50,463 nucleotides of DNA from Deltaproteobacteria bacterium (lineage in GTDB: Bacteria; Myxococcota; Myxococcia; Myxococcales; 40CM-4-68-19), in the NCBI GenBank assembly GCA_005879805.1, contig VBKL01000043.1, forward strand, positions 1 to 50,463, read 5' to 3'. A program made the translations under genes and the position numbers. Each line of letters opens with the position of its first letter. The first letter of the stretch is position 1. Positions 17,158 through 25,691 of this stretch are shown here, piece by piece. Below the pieces are notes generated by a model, which saw only the letters and a program-made list of their open reading frames with translations, was not told the DNA's origin and made no database searches.

Positions 17158-18474
17158 ATGGAGAGCCACGCTGGCGAAGCGCCGGTCGCGCCGGCGCCCC
17201 TGCAAGTTTCTGCATCTGGACGCCGGCGTCCCGATCTGGACGAGCTCTTCCGATCCGCATTGTTCCTCGGCGTGATCGGGTTCGGCGGCGGGCTCAGCGT
17301 GCTCGCCAACATCGAATCCCACGTCGTGACGAAGAAGCGTTGGCTCACCGACAAAGAGTTCTCCAACGCCGTCACCGTCTCGCAGATGCTCCCGGGCGGC
17401 GCGGCGGCGAACGCCATCGCGTACATCGGGCTGCGTTTCGGCGGCTGGCGCGGCGCGCTCCTCGGCTATTCCGGGTTCTGCTTGCCCGGTCTCATCGCGG
17501 TGCTGGTGCTGGCCTGGGCGTACACGCGGTTCGGTACGACGCCGAACGCGGACGTCGTGCTGGGAGGATTCAACGCGGCGGTGGTGGGAATCATCGCCAG
17601 CATCACGCTCAAGATGGTGCGGACCGCGGTGAGCCGCCTCTGGCAGATGGGCGTCGCCGCCGTCGCCCTGCTCTTCAGCGCCATCGGCAACGCCCCGCCC
17701 GGCGAAATCGTGCTCGGCGCCATCGCCGTCGGCCTGGCCGTCGATCTCGGCACCAAGCGCGCTCGCCTGGCCAGCGTGCGGCGCCGGCGCAAGTCGGATC
17801 TCGACCCGCCGGTCATCCTTCCCGAAGAAGGTCATCCGCTCGGACCCGAAGACGAACCGGAGCCTCCCGCCAGCAACGGGACGGTGCGGTCGCCGGTCCT
17901 CGTGGCGTTCGCCGGTGTGGTGCTGGCGGCGGCGCACGCGACCGCCATCGATGCCGACCTGGTGCGCTTCTTCCTCACGTTCTTCCGCACGGGCCTCGGC
18001 GCCTACGGCGGCGGCTTCGCCATCGTTCCGCACCTCAAGCAGGTCATCCAGACGCGGCAATGGATCACCGACAAGGAGTTCGCGGAGGCCGTCGCCATCG
18101 GCAAGCTGACGCCGGGACCAGTGCTGCTCCTCGCCACCTTCATCGGCTACCTGCACGAAGGTTTCCTCGGAGCGATGGTGGCGACGGTGGGCATCTTCTC
18201 GGCGCCGTTCCTGCTCGTCGTGGTGGCGGGATCGACCCTCGACCGCCTGCGTTCGCGCCGGTTCGTGCGCGCCGGGTTGCGCGGCCTGACTCCCGCCGTC
18301 CTGGGCCTCATGGCGGCGGCGATCATCGCCCTCGGCGACTCGCTGAACGGAGAGGCGGAGGTCGGCATCGCCGTCGCGGTCGCGCTGACATTGAGCCGTT
18401 TCCCCCTCAATCCGGCGCTCATGTTGCTGGTCGGCGGCGTCTTCCGGTACCTGCTCAAGATGGGAGGGCTCTAG
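17158..18474 (+). CDS. chrA: Chromate transporter, CHR family (two-domain ChrA)
   Basis: 438 residues with two homologous halves. Each half begins with an LFRSALFLGVIGFGGGLSVL-like or FFRTGLGAYGGGFAIVPHL segment, followed by a WLTDKEFSNAVTVSQMLPGG or WITDKEFAEAVAIGKLTPG motif. These are the CHR-domain signatures. A charged linker with proline (about residues 200-245) joins them. The family carries out chromate efflux across the inner membrane; some members may move other anions. Start ATG 17158 was chosen because the upstream part of the frame overlaps rapA. The TAG stop lies inside the left end of the inverted-repeat element at 18471. Confidence 0.9.
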   Translation: MESHAGEAPVAPAPLQVSASGRRRPDLDELFRSALFLGVIGFGGGLSVLANIESHVVTKKRWLTDKEFSNAVTVSQMLPGGAAANAIAYIGLRFGGWRGALLGYSGFCLPGLIAVLVLAWAYTRFGTTPNADVVLGGFNAAVVGIIASITLKMVRTAVSRLWQMGVAAVALLFSAIGNAPPGEIVLGAIAVGLAVDLGTKRARLASVRRRRKSDLDPPVILPEEGHPLGPEDEPEPPASNGTVRSPVLVAFAGVVLAAAHATAIDADLVRFFLTFFRTGLGAYGGGFAIVPHLKQVIQTRQWITDKEFAEAVAIGKLTPGPVLLLATFIGYLHEGFLGAMVATVGIFSAPFLLVVVAGSTLDRLRSRRFVRAGLRGLTPAVLGLMAAAIIALGDSLNGEAEVGIAVAVALTLSRFPLNPALMLLVGGVFRYLLKMGGL

Positions 18475-18497
18475 TGCCGCGACCGAGACATTTTGAT
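18471..18497 (+). repeat. Left terminal inverted repeat of the MITE-like element
   Basis: Reads CTAGTGCCGCGACCGAG followed by ACATTTTGAT. It differs from the right repeat at three positions only. It contains the TAG stop of chrA at 18472-18474. Confidence 0.75.
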
Positions 18498-18629
18498 ACC
18501 TACGAACGCCGATCCCTGGCCTCCGCCGGGCGGCCTCGTCGCTGCGCTGCTCAGCGTAGGACCGACTACGCTTCCGCTGCTCGCTCCTCGGGCACCCGGC
18601 TCGTCGTAGGGCTCGACGTTCTCGGTGTA

Positions 18630-18656
18630 ATCAAAATGCCCCGGTCGAGGCACTAG
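18630..18656 (-). repeat. Right terminal inverted repeat of the MITE-like element
   Basis: On the minus strand it reads CTAGTGCCTCGACCGGG followed by GCATTTTGAT. On the plus strand its end supplies GAGG (18647-18650) and the first base of the rpiA GTG start. Confidence 0.75.
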
Positions 18657-19309
18657 TGGCCCAGGACCTGGACGCGTTCCGCCGCGCCGCCGCCGAGGCA
18701 GCGGCCCTCGAAGTGCGGCCGGGAATGATCATCGGCTACGGAACCGGGCGCGCCGCCTTCGCGGCACTCGAAGCGGTCGCCCGCCGCAAGCTCGACGTCC
18801 GCGGCGTTCCGACTTCGGAGCGGACCGCCGATCTCTGCCGTCGCCTGGGTCTGGCGCTCACCACGCTCGACGAGTCGCCGCGCCTCGATCTGGTCCTGGA
18901 TGGCGCCGACGAGGTCGATCCCGACAAGCAGGTGATCAAGGGGGGCGGCGGCGCCCACGTTCGAGAGAAGCTGGTCGCGCTGGCGGCGCGGCGGCGGATC
19001 TTCATCGTCGAGGAGACGAAGCTCGTCTCGCGGCTGGGCTCGACGCGCGGCATTCCCGTCGCGCTGGTACCTTTCGGGGTGCAGTCCACCATCGCCCGGC
19101 TCGCTACGCTCTTCCCGGGAACGACGCTCCGGGACGAGCGCAGCGACGACGGCGACGCGCTCGCCGACGTGCCGCTCGCCGCGGGAGCGGATCTGCGCCG
19201 GGTCGCCTCCGAGCTGAAGGCCATGTCGGGGGTCGTCGATCACGGGCTCTTCCTCGATCTTTCGCCCGAGATCTTCGCCGGCGGACCGAAGGGCGTGCGG
19301 CGCCTGTAG
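18656..19309 (+). CDS. rpiA: Ribose-5-phosphate isomerase A
   Basis: 217 residues, normal length. It interconverts ribose-5-phosphate and ribulose-5-phosphate and so completes part of the pentose phosphate pathway encoded by the operon at 3-13 kb. Motifs seen are MIIGYGTGRAAFAAL (phosphate loop), GVPTSERTADLCRRLG, LDLVLDGADEVDP with the catalytic aspartate, IKGGGGAHVREKLVA and VEETKLVSRLG. GTG 18656 is preceded by GAGG with a 5-base spacer, and the site lies within the right end of the inverted-repeat element. The next gene starts directly after its stop. Confidence 0.93.
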   Translation: MAQDLDAFRRAAAEAAALEVRPGMIIGYGTGRAAFAALEAVARRKLDVRGVPTSERTADLCRRLGLALTTLDESPRLDLVLDGADEVDPDKQVIKGGGGAHVREKLVALAARRRIFIVEETKLVSRLGSTRGIPVALVPFGVQSTIARLATLFPGTTLRDERSDDGDALADVPLAAGADLRRVASELKAMSGVVDHGLFLDLSPEIFAGGPKGVRRL

Positions 19310-20278
19310 ATGCTCGCCTGCCTCCAGCATCGCGCCGCGGCGGGTTGGCGGTGCACGCGCTGCGAGAGGGTGCTCTGTCCGGCTTGCGCCGCGCCGTCGT
19401 CGGGCCTCGTCGTCTGCACCCACTGCGGCGCTCTCGCGGACGTCATTCGCGAGCGCCGGGCGGTGCTGCGGCCGTTTCGAGAGCAGGTGCTGCCCGCGCT
19501 CTGGTGGCCGCTCCAGCGGGAGGGAGTCTTCTGCTGCGCCGCCGCCGCGGTGGTCCTCTGGGCGCTCGGCGCGATGGGCGGCCTGGGCGGGCTGATCGCG
19601 GACGGGATCGTCCTCGCCTATCTCTTCCAGATCGTCCGTCACACGGCGCGCGGCGGAGACGATTTCCCGGCGCCAGGCGATTTTCGCGGCTTCTTCGAGG
19701 ACGTCGTGGGGCCGCTGTTCCGCATCCTGCTCGCGAGCGTGTGGCTGCTCGGTCCCGCGATGATGTGGGCTTTCTGGTCCGCCCAGGGCGACATGGCGCG
19801 ATATCTCGAGAGCAACGTCCTCGCCAGCCGATCCCTGCCCGTCCTCGCCCTGCTCGCGCTCGGCGCCTTCCTCTTTCCCATGTCACTCGTCGCGGCCTCG
19901 CTGCCGGGGCCGATTTCGCGGGTGCTGAATCCGCTGGTGATCGTCGGGTATGCGATCCGGTTGCGCGGCGACTACGCGATCCTCGCCGGCTTCTGCCTGC
20001 TCTGCTCGCTAGTGGAGTCTCTCCTCAACGCGATCTCGGGTCCGCTCTTCTCGCGCTTCCCCTTCCCGGCCCTGTGGCGGGACTTCGTCCTGCTCTTCGT
20101 GCCGGTGGCGATGTTCCGCGCGATCGGCCTGTTCGTAAGGACGTTCGGCGACGTGCTGGGGTACGGAATGGCATCGGACTATCTCGATCCGGTGCTCGGC
20201 GCCGCCTTGCCCCGCGGCAAGGTCCCCGAGATCCGCGCGCCGCAGAAACCGCCACCACCGGATGCGATCGAGATATGA
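19310..20278 (+). CDS. B-box zinc-finger membrane protein, function unknown
   Basis: 322 residues. The first 40 residues hold a B-box-type zinc site: C4-x2-H7, C15-x2-C18, C23-x2-C26 and C36-x2-C39. After residue 70 come five to six hydrophobic segments, for example VFCCAAAAVVLWALGAMGG, ILLASVWLLGPAMMW and LPVLALLALGAFLFP. It ends with a proline-rich cytoplasmic tail. From general knowledge, bacterial B-box plus membrane proteins occur in myxobacteria, mostly uncharacterised. ATG follows the rpiA stop with no gap, and the stop overlaps the next start by four bases, so the three genes are probably co-transcribed. Confidence 0.72.
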   Translation: MLACLQHRAAAGWRCTRCERVLCPACAAPSSGLVVCTHCGALADVIRERRAVLRPFREQVLPALWWPLQREGVFCCAAAAVVLWALGAMGGLGGLIADGIVLAYLFQIVRHTARGGDDFPAPGDFRGFFEDVVGPLFRILLASVWLLGPAMMWAFWSAQGDMARYLESNVLASRSLPVLALLALGAFLFPMSLVAASLPGPISRVLNPLVIVGYAIRLRGDYAILAGFCLLCSLVESLLNAISGPLFSRFPFPALWRDFVLLFVPVAMFRAIGLFVRTFGDVLGYGMASDYLDPVLGAALPRGKVPEIRAPQKPPPPDAIEI

Positions 20279-21648
20279 ACAAATCGTTGCGAATCGCGGT
20301 CGCGGGAATCCTCATCTCGAGCGGCGCGGTCGCCGCAGCGGAAGCCGAAGCGTTCGCCATGCAGCTCGTCGCCCACCACGACCTCGGAGGCAACGGCGAT
20401 GGTGGCGAAGGAATGGCGATCCAGCAGCGGCCGGACGGACGGCGAATCCTCTATCTCGCGCACGAAGGGCAAAAGATCTGCCTGAGCATCCTCGACGTCA
20501 CGGACGCGAAGGCGCCGAAGTTGTTGAACCAGCTCCCTTCGCCCGGTCCCGGAATCACACGCTGCAACTCGCTCGGGCTCTCCGGCAGTGTGCTGGCCGT
20601 CGCCAACCAGACACAGAAGGCCGGTCAGAAGCCGGCCGGGATGTGGCTCCTCGACGTAGGCGACGCGGCCCGCGTGGAACACGCGCGGACGCTGGAGGAT
20701 CTGCGCCTCGCCTTCTTCGACACTTCGGGGCCGCAGTCCCGCGGCGTCCACTGGCTCTGGTTCGTGGACGGCGAGTTCGCCCACCTCTCGAGCGGCGCCG
20801 CCGACTTCAATCCCAAGAACGCGCAGGACGATCAGTTCTACCTCGCCGTTGACGTGCGCGATCCGCGCAAGCCGCGCGAGGCGGGGCGATGGTGGCTGCC
20901 GGGCACCCGCGACGGGGACAGCTGCCTGCCGGTGTGCCTGCCGAAGCGACAGCCCATCGACGACGGCTACCGCGCGCACGACATCCAGATCTATCCGCAG
21001 CGCCGCGACCGGGCCTACCTCGGCTACATGGACGGCGGAGCCATCGCGCTGGACGTCTCGGGCCTCGAGGAGGTCCGCGCCGGGCGGGCGCAAACGTTTT
21101 CGCCGCGCCTGGTGAGCCGCCTCGATTACTCGCCGCCCTTCCCGGCCTGGACGCACACCTTCCAGCCGCTGTTCCGCCGCGGGCTCGCAACCGTCTCGGA
21201 CGAGGCCGTCCGCGAGAAGTGCGCCGATGCTCCGAAGCTCATCTGGCTCGTCGACATTCGCGACGAGACCAATCCGCAGATCGTCGGGACGGCGCCTGCG
21301 CCGCGCAACGTCGCCGATCTGTGCCGGCGCGGGGGACGCTTCGGAGCGCACAACCTGCATCCGAACTTTCCCGGGCCGACTTCCGCGCACCTCGAGAACA
21401 CGTTCGTCGGAACCTTCTTCAACGGCGGCGTCCGGATCTATCGGTTGGTCGATGTCGCCTTGCCCGGCGCGCCTCCCCGCATCGAGGAGATCGGGTACTA
21501 CGTGCCGGCGGCGCCGGCGAAAAATCCGAACGGGACGGCCCAGATCAACCACGCCATCGTAGACGAGAAGGGCCTCGTGTACGCGGTCGATCGCATGACG
21601 GGCGGGCTCTACATCCTGAGGTACACCGGGAAGGATCCGCTCGACTGA
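20275..21648 (+). CDS. Secreted LVIVD-repeat-like (beta-propeller) protein
   Basis: 457 residues with a signal peptide (hydrophobic core IAVAGILISSGAVAA, cleavage about residue 23). Repeated units of the form DVxDxxxPxxxxxxP appear as SILDVTDAKAPKLLNQLPSPG, LAVDVRDPRKPREAGRWWLPG, WLVDIRDETNPQIVGTAPAP and a weaker fourth. This pattern is seen in LVIVD-repeat beta-propellers. Cysteines in a loop (DSCLPVCLPKRQP) may form a disulfide. Likely periplasmic or outer-surface; substrate or partner is not evident. It overlaps the preceding gene by ATGA and is the last gene of the rpiA run. Confidence 0.68.
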   Translation: MNKSLRIAVAGILISSGAVAAAEAEAFAMQLVAHHDLGGNGDGGEGMAIQQRPDGRRILYLAHEGQKICLSILDVTDAKAPKLLNQLPSPGPGITRCNSLGLSGSVLAVANQTQKAGQKPAGMWLLDVGDAARVEHARTLEDLRLAFFDTSGPQSRGVHWLWFVDGEFAHLSSGAADFNPKNAQDDQFYLAVDVRDPRKPREAGRWWLPGTRDGDSCLPVCLPKRQPIDDGYRAHDIQIYPQRRDRAYLGYMDGGAIALDVSGLEEVRAGRAQTFSPRLVSRLDYSPPFPAWTHTFQPLFRRGLATVSDEAVREKCADAPKLIWLVDIRDETNPQIVGTAPAPRNVADLCRRGGRFGAHNLHPNFPGPTSAHLENTFVGTFFNGGVRIYRLVDVALPGAPPRIEEIGYYVPAAPAKNPNGTAQINHAIVDEKGLVYAVDRMTGGLYILRYTGKDPLD

Positions 21649-21700
21649 GGCCAAGCGGAAACCAGCCGCCCGTTCCGGACACTTACTCGCGGAGGTCCCG

Positions 21701-24112
21701 GTGAACCCCCTGCTCATCGACATCAAATTGGCCCTTCGTCGTTTCCGGCAGCGTCCCGCCTTCACGCTCGCCGCCGCCTTCGCGCTCGCCCTCGGCATCG
21801 GGTCGACCACTGCGGTCTACAGCGTGCTGCAGGCGGTGATCTTGCGGCCGTTGCCGTTCCGCAATCCCGACCAGTTGCTCCTGCTCGCAGAGACGCAGCC
21901 GGCGGTCCCGAACGCCTCCATCTCGGCGCCCGATTTCAAGGACTGGCGCGAGCAGGCGAAGACGGTCGACCTCGCGTCCTTTACCGGCGACGGCTTCAAC
22001 CTCACGGGACGCGATCGCGCTGAGCGCCTCATTGCCGCGATCACCGACGCGAGCTTCTTCCAGGTGCTCGGCGCGCGCATGGCCCTCGGCCGCCCCTATC
22101 AGCCGGGCGCCACCCGCGAGGTGGTGCTCTCGGACGCCGTCTTCCGTCGCATATTCGGCGGCGACCCGAAGATCGTCGGCACAGCCATCACCTTGAACGG
22201 CAACAGCTACCTCGTGGACGGAGTCCTCGCCAAGGAGCAGGCCTATCCGCCGTGGGCCGAGGCCTGGGCGGCTCCCGAGCCAGGCCGGGATCTCCCGCTC
22301 CTGGCCGGTTTCGATCCCAAGACGCTGCAGGACCGTGGTTCGCATTACCTGCGCGCCATCGGCCGCTTGAAGGGCGGCGCCACGCTGCAGACGGCGAAAA
22401 CGGAGCTGGAGGGCATCGGCTCGCGCCTCGAGCAAGCGTATCCGGGCAACAAAGGTCATCGGCCGCTCGTCAACGACTTGCAGTCGATCCTCGTCGGTCC
22501 CATCGCGCCCTCGCTGTGGATCCTCTTTGGCGGCGTGATGCTGGTCTTGATCATCGCCTGCGCCAACGTCGCCGGGCTGCAGCTTGCGCAAGCGGCCTCG
22601 CGCCAGCGCGAGATCGCGACACGCATGGCGCTCGGAGCAAGCCGGGGACAGCTCGTCCGGCAACTGCTCGCGGAGAGCATGCTGCTCTCGCTCCTGGGTG
22701 GCGCGCTCGGACTCGTCTTCTCGCTGTGGGGCGTCAGCGCGCTGACCGCTCTGGTGGGCCGGGGCCTGCCCCGCGCTGGCGAAGTCTCCATCGATTGGTC
22801 CGTTCTCGCCTTCACGGCGGCGGTCTCGCTCACCGCCGGCATCGCCTTCGGCCTCGCACCCGCCCTGCTCGCCTCGCGCGGCGGCAATCTCACGGCGTTG
22901 AAGGACGCGAGCCCGGCTGGTTTCGGCCGCGCCCGGCTGCGCAGCGGGCTCATCGTCGCCGAGGTCGCGCTTGCACTCGTCCTTCTTGCCGGCGCCGGCC
23001 TGCTCATGCGCAGCTTCCTCGCGCTGCGCTCCGTCGATCCCGGCTTCGACCCGGAAAACGTCCTCACCGCTCGCCTCGCGCGCTCGAGCGCCACGGGCGA
23101 GCAGTCGGTGGCGTTCTTCGAGGAATTGCTCCGGCGCGTCTCCGGATTGCCGGGGGTCCGCGCCGCGGGAGCCGTCAAGTACCTGCCCATGTCGGGCAGC
23201 AATACCAACAGCGACATCTCCATCGAGGGCCAGGGCAAGGCTTCCGAGAACGACCGCCGCATAACGGAGTTCCAGCTCATCGCCGGCGATTACTTCAAGG
23301 CGATGGGCATCCCGCTCTTCGCCGGGCGAATCCCCGGTCCGCAGGACGGGGCCAAAGGAGCGCCAAAGGTCGCGGTGATCAACCGGACCATGGCCCAGCG
23401 CTACTGGAAGGGCGAGGATCCAATCGGCAAGCGCTTCTCGCAATCCGACGACGGCGGCCCGGGTGACGGCGGCTGGATCGAGGTCATCGGCGTCGCCGGC
23501 GACGTGCGCCAGTTCGCTCTCGGTACGCCGCCGCGCCCGGAGGCGTATCTGGCGCTGTCGCAGTATCCGATCCCGGCGATGCAGCTCGCGATCCGGGCTT
23601 CCGGCGACCTCGGTGCGCTAGCGGCGGGCCTGAGGCGCGAGGTGACCGCCCTCGATCCCGACCAGCCGCTCTGGAGCGTCACGCCTCTCGAGCAGATCCT
23701 CGGCCAGACACTCCAGGCGCGCCGCGCCTCCACGCTGCTCCTCGGCATCTTCAGCGGCCTCGCACTGCTCCTCTCGGTGCTGGGCATCTACGCGATGATG
23801 GCCTACGCGGTCGTACAGCGGACCCGCGAGATCGGCGTTCGCATGGCGCTCGGCGCACAAGCCGCCGGAGTCGTGCGCCTCGTGGTCCGGCAAGGAATGC
23901 GGCTCGCCTTGCTGGGCGTGGTGATCGGCGTCCCCGCCGCGGTCGCGCTCGCGCAGATCATCTCCACGCAGCTCTACTCGGTCAGGCCGATCGACATCCC
24001 CACCTACTTCACGACCTCGGCGGTGCTGAGCTTCGCCGCGCTCATGGCTTGCTGGATGCCCGCCCGCGTGGCGGCGCGGGTCGATCCCGTGATCGCGCTC
24101 AAAGCGGAGTGA
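21701..24112 (+). CDS. MacB/FtsX-type permease, ADOP family
   Basis: 803 residues. The N-terminus LRRFRQRPAFTLAAAFALALGIGSTTAVYSVL is the hallmark of the large orphan permeases (ADOP family) known mainly from acidobacteria. Two MacB periplasmic-core domains (about residues 45-235 and 455-640) alternate with two FtsX membrane modules of three to four helices each (LARQREIATRMALGASRGQLVRQLLAE-like and RTREIGVRMALGAQAAGVVRLVV). No ATPase domain or ATPase gene lies nearby, which is normal for this family. GTG start with GGAGG 5 bases upstream. Proposed roles in the family are export of small compounds or peptides; the substrate here is unknown. Confidence 0.88.
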   Translation: MNPLLIDIKLALRRFRQRPAFTLAAAFALALGIGSTTAVYSVLQAVILRPLPFRNPDQLLLLAETQPAVPNASISAPDFKDWREQAKTVDLASFTGDGFNLTGRDRAERLIAAITDASFFQVLGARMALGRPYQPGATREVVLSDAVFRRIFGGDPKIVGTAITLNGNSYLVDGVLAKEQAYPPWAEAWAAPEPGRDLPLLAGFDPKTLQDRGSHYLRAIGRLKGGATLQTAKTELEGIGSRLEQAYPGNKGHRPLVNDLQSILVGPIAPSLWILFGGVMLVLIIACANVAGLQLAQAASRQREIATRMALGASRGQLVRQLLAESMLLSLLGGALGLVFSLWGVSALTALVGRGLPRAGEVSIDWSVLAFTAAVSLTAGIAFGLAPALLASRGGNLTALKDASPAGFGRARLRSGLIVAEVALALVLLAGAGLLMRSFLALRSVDPGFDPENVLTARLARSSATGEQSVAFFEELLRRVSGLPGVRAAGAVKYLPMSGSNTNSDISIEGQGKASENDRRITEFQLIAGDYFKAMGIPLFAGRIPGPQDGAKGAPKVAVINRTMAQRYWKGEDPIGKRFSQSDDGGPGDGGWIEVIGVAGDVRQFALGTPPRPEAYLALSQYPIPAMQLAIRASGDLGALAAGLRREVTALDPDQPLWSVTPLEQILGQTLQARRASTLLLGIFSGLALLLSVLGIYAMMAYAVVQRTREIGVRMALGAQAAGVVRLVVRQGMRLALLGVVIGVPAAVALAQIISTQLYSVRPIDIPTYFTTSAVLSFAALMACWMPARVAARVDPVIALKAE

Positions 24113-24116
24113 ACGG

Positions 24117-25691
24117 CTAGCGCGTCGCCTCGGCGGTCCCCGCAGAGCCCGCGGGGAGGACGATGCGCAAGTCGGGATGGCGCAGCGGCAAGAACCACCC
24201 CCGCACGCCGTTGCGATAGATCATCGCAAGCCCAAGGAGCATGACGAAAGCGAGGCACGCCGTCTGCGCCGGCGCGGACCCGAGCTGCGCCACCACCCGA
24301 TCCTGGGAGCCCGCGAAGGACGCTTCCGCCAACCGGCGGGCGAGATCGGGAAGATCGGTCCGCGAAAGCGCCGCGGACGCAGCGAGCGCAGCCGCCACCG
24401 CGGCGAGAGCGATTGCCGCTCCCCGTGCGAGCGTCGTGCGGCCCACCGGGAGGCTCCCCAGCGCAAGAAAGGGAATGGCGAGATTCGCCGGCAGCCCACG
24501 ATGGACCAGCGCGGCCGCGACGAGGGTTGCTCCCGACGCGCTCGCCTGGGCGAAGACGGCGAGGAAAAGCGAGACGACGATCGGTGGCGCGACGGAAGCG
24601 AAGAGCTCCGGCGGCGCGAGGGCGTCCGTGCCGGCAGCGAGAAGGAAGAGCGCGAGCACCGGCGGCGCACGCGCCGCGTATTCGTCGACGAGCGATCGCG
24701 TCCTTTGCGGCCGCAGAGCGGCGAGACGCCGCCCCAGGGACCAGAACAGCGCACCGAGGACGACGCGCACCGCGGCGGCTACCACGCCGAGAAGCGCCCA
24801 GAGGGGAAAGACGCCCGCCGCGGCCGCTCGCGCCGGCTCGGCGGCGCGGGGCGCGAAGCGCAGCGTCGCCCAGCGGAAGGCGAGGCCGACGAGCAGGGCC
24901 GGAGCGACGGAGAGGGCGAGGGAGACCGAGGCGCGCACGACTGCCACCACGCTGGCCTCGTTGCGGAGATCGAAAAAGGCACCGAGGCCCGCAAGGCCCA
25001 AACCCAGGACGCCGGCGAGGATGTCTGACAATCGCTCCCAGCGCGTCTGGAATCGCTGCTCGCGGATCTCATCCGAGACGACGTGGAGCAAGGCGCCGGC
25101 GGTCATCGCCGTCGCGCGCTGCACGAGGCCCGCGTCGGTGCCGCTCGCGAGCCCCGGGACCGCGTTTCCCAAAATGATCCCCGCGACGCCGGAGAGCCCG
25201 ACGATTGCAACCCGCACCGCGGCGGAACGCGCGCCGCGCAACTCCAGGAAGGGGAGCGCCACCGCGGCCGTGAGCGGCGCATGGTGGGCGAGGATTGCGA
25301 GCTGTATGTCGGTCGCGCGCTCGCTCGACTGCACCACCGCGAGCAGGGCCATCCCCTCGACCACCGAATGGAAGACGAGCGCGATGAACGCCACCTCGGC
25401 CGCGACCCGCAGGCCGTGCATCCCGCGGCGGGCGAGGAAGCCCGGCCCCAGGACCCGCGCGCCTGCCTCGAGAATCCAGGGAAGCGCGAAGCCCGCGGCG
25501 ATCCAGATGAGCGCCTCGAATCCGAGAGTGGGGAGGATCTCCGGGACCAGATGGAACCCGACCACCCCGAAGGCGGCCGCGAAGGCGAAGGTGCGCGTCA
25601 GCTCGAGGAGTATGGGCCTGCGCCGGGCGGCGAGGGCGAGGAATCCGCCGAGGACCGCCGAGGTGGCGACGAGGAGGAGTCCCGAGATCAT
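24117..25691 (-). CDS. ZIP-type metal transporter fused to a second permease domain
   Basis: 524 residues, unusually long for ZIP. The first ~250 residues have ZIP-like helices with FHLVPE in helix 2, LVFHSVVEGMALLA in helix 4 and ILAHHAPLTAAVA in helix 5; these carry the histidines and glutamate expected for a metal path, though the exact ZIP motif is HNxxEG. The C-terminal ~270 residues add about seven more helices, including SASGATLVAAALVHRGLPANLAIPFLALG, which resembles YraQ/ArsP-type (DUF318) permeases. Read-through of two domains in one frame is uninterrupted. It overlaps the stop of the Fur-family gene by four bases, suggesting a metal-regulated unit. Zinc, nickel or cobalt is possible. 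Confidence 0.72.
   Translation of the reverse strand: MISGLLLVATSAVLGGFLALAARRRPILLELTRTFAFAAAFGVVGFHLVPEILPTLGFEALIWIAAGFALPWILEAGARVLGPGFLARRGMHGLRVAAEVAFIALVFHSVVEGMALLAVVQSSERATDIQLAILAHHAPLTAAVALPFLELRGARSAAVRVAIVGLSGVAGIILGNAVPGLASGTDAGLVQRATAMTAGALLHVVSDEIREQRFQTRWERLSDILAGVLGLGLAGLGAFFDLRNEASVVAVVRASVSLALSVAPALLVGLAFRWATLRFAPRAAEPARAAAAGVFPLWALLGVVAAAVRVVLGALFWSLGRRLAALRPQRTRSLVDEYAARAPPVLALFLLAAGTDALAPPELFASVAPPIVVSLFLAVFAQASASGATLVAAALVHRGLPANLAIPFLALGSLPVGRTTLARGAAIALAAVAAALAASAALSRTDLPDLARRLAEASFAGSQDRVVAQLGSAPAQTACLAFVMLLGLAMIYRNGVRGWFLPLRHPDLRIVLPAGSAGTAEATR

Larger units (their letters stand above)
18471..18656. mobile_element. Small inverted-repeat (MITE-like) element between chrA and rpiA
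   Basis: Terminal inverted repeats of 27 bases lie at 18471-18497 and 18630-18656 and match at 24 of 27 positions. Both begin CTAGTGCC and end CATTTTGAT when read inward. TA sits one base in from each end, and could be a TA target duplication as left by IS630/Tc1-type transposases. The interior has a perfect 6-base hairpin, GCGTAG...CTACGC, near 18554. No transposase is encoded; short open frames of about 60 codons exist on both strands and give similar peptides because the element is nearly palindromic. The element carries the chrA stop at its left end and the GAGG ribosome-binding site of rpiA at its right end. Confidence 0.7.

Noticed and set aside
18471..18653. 60-codon open frame inside the MITE-like element as a gene
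   Set aside because: The frame exists because the element is nearly palindromic; a similar peptide is read from the other strand. No ribosome-binding site is seen.
21683..23443. 586-codon open frame on the minus strand across the ADOP permease
   Set aside because: Low-complexity R, E, D, G composition, as expected from the complement of a membrane protein. No recognisable domain.
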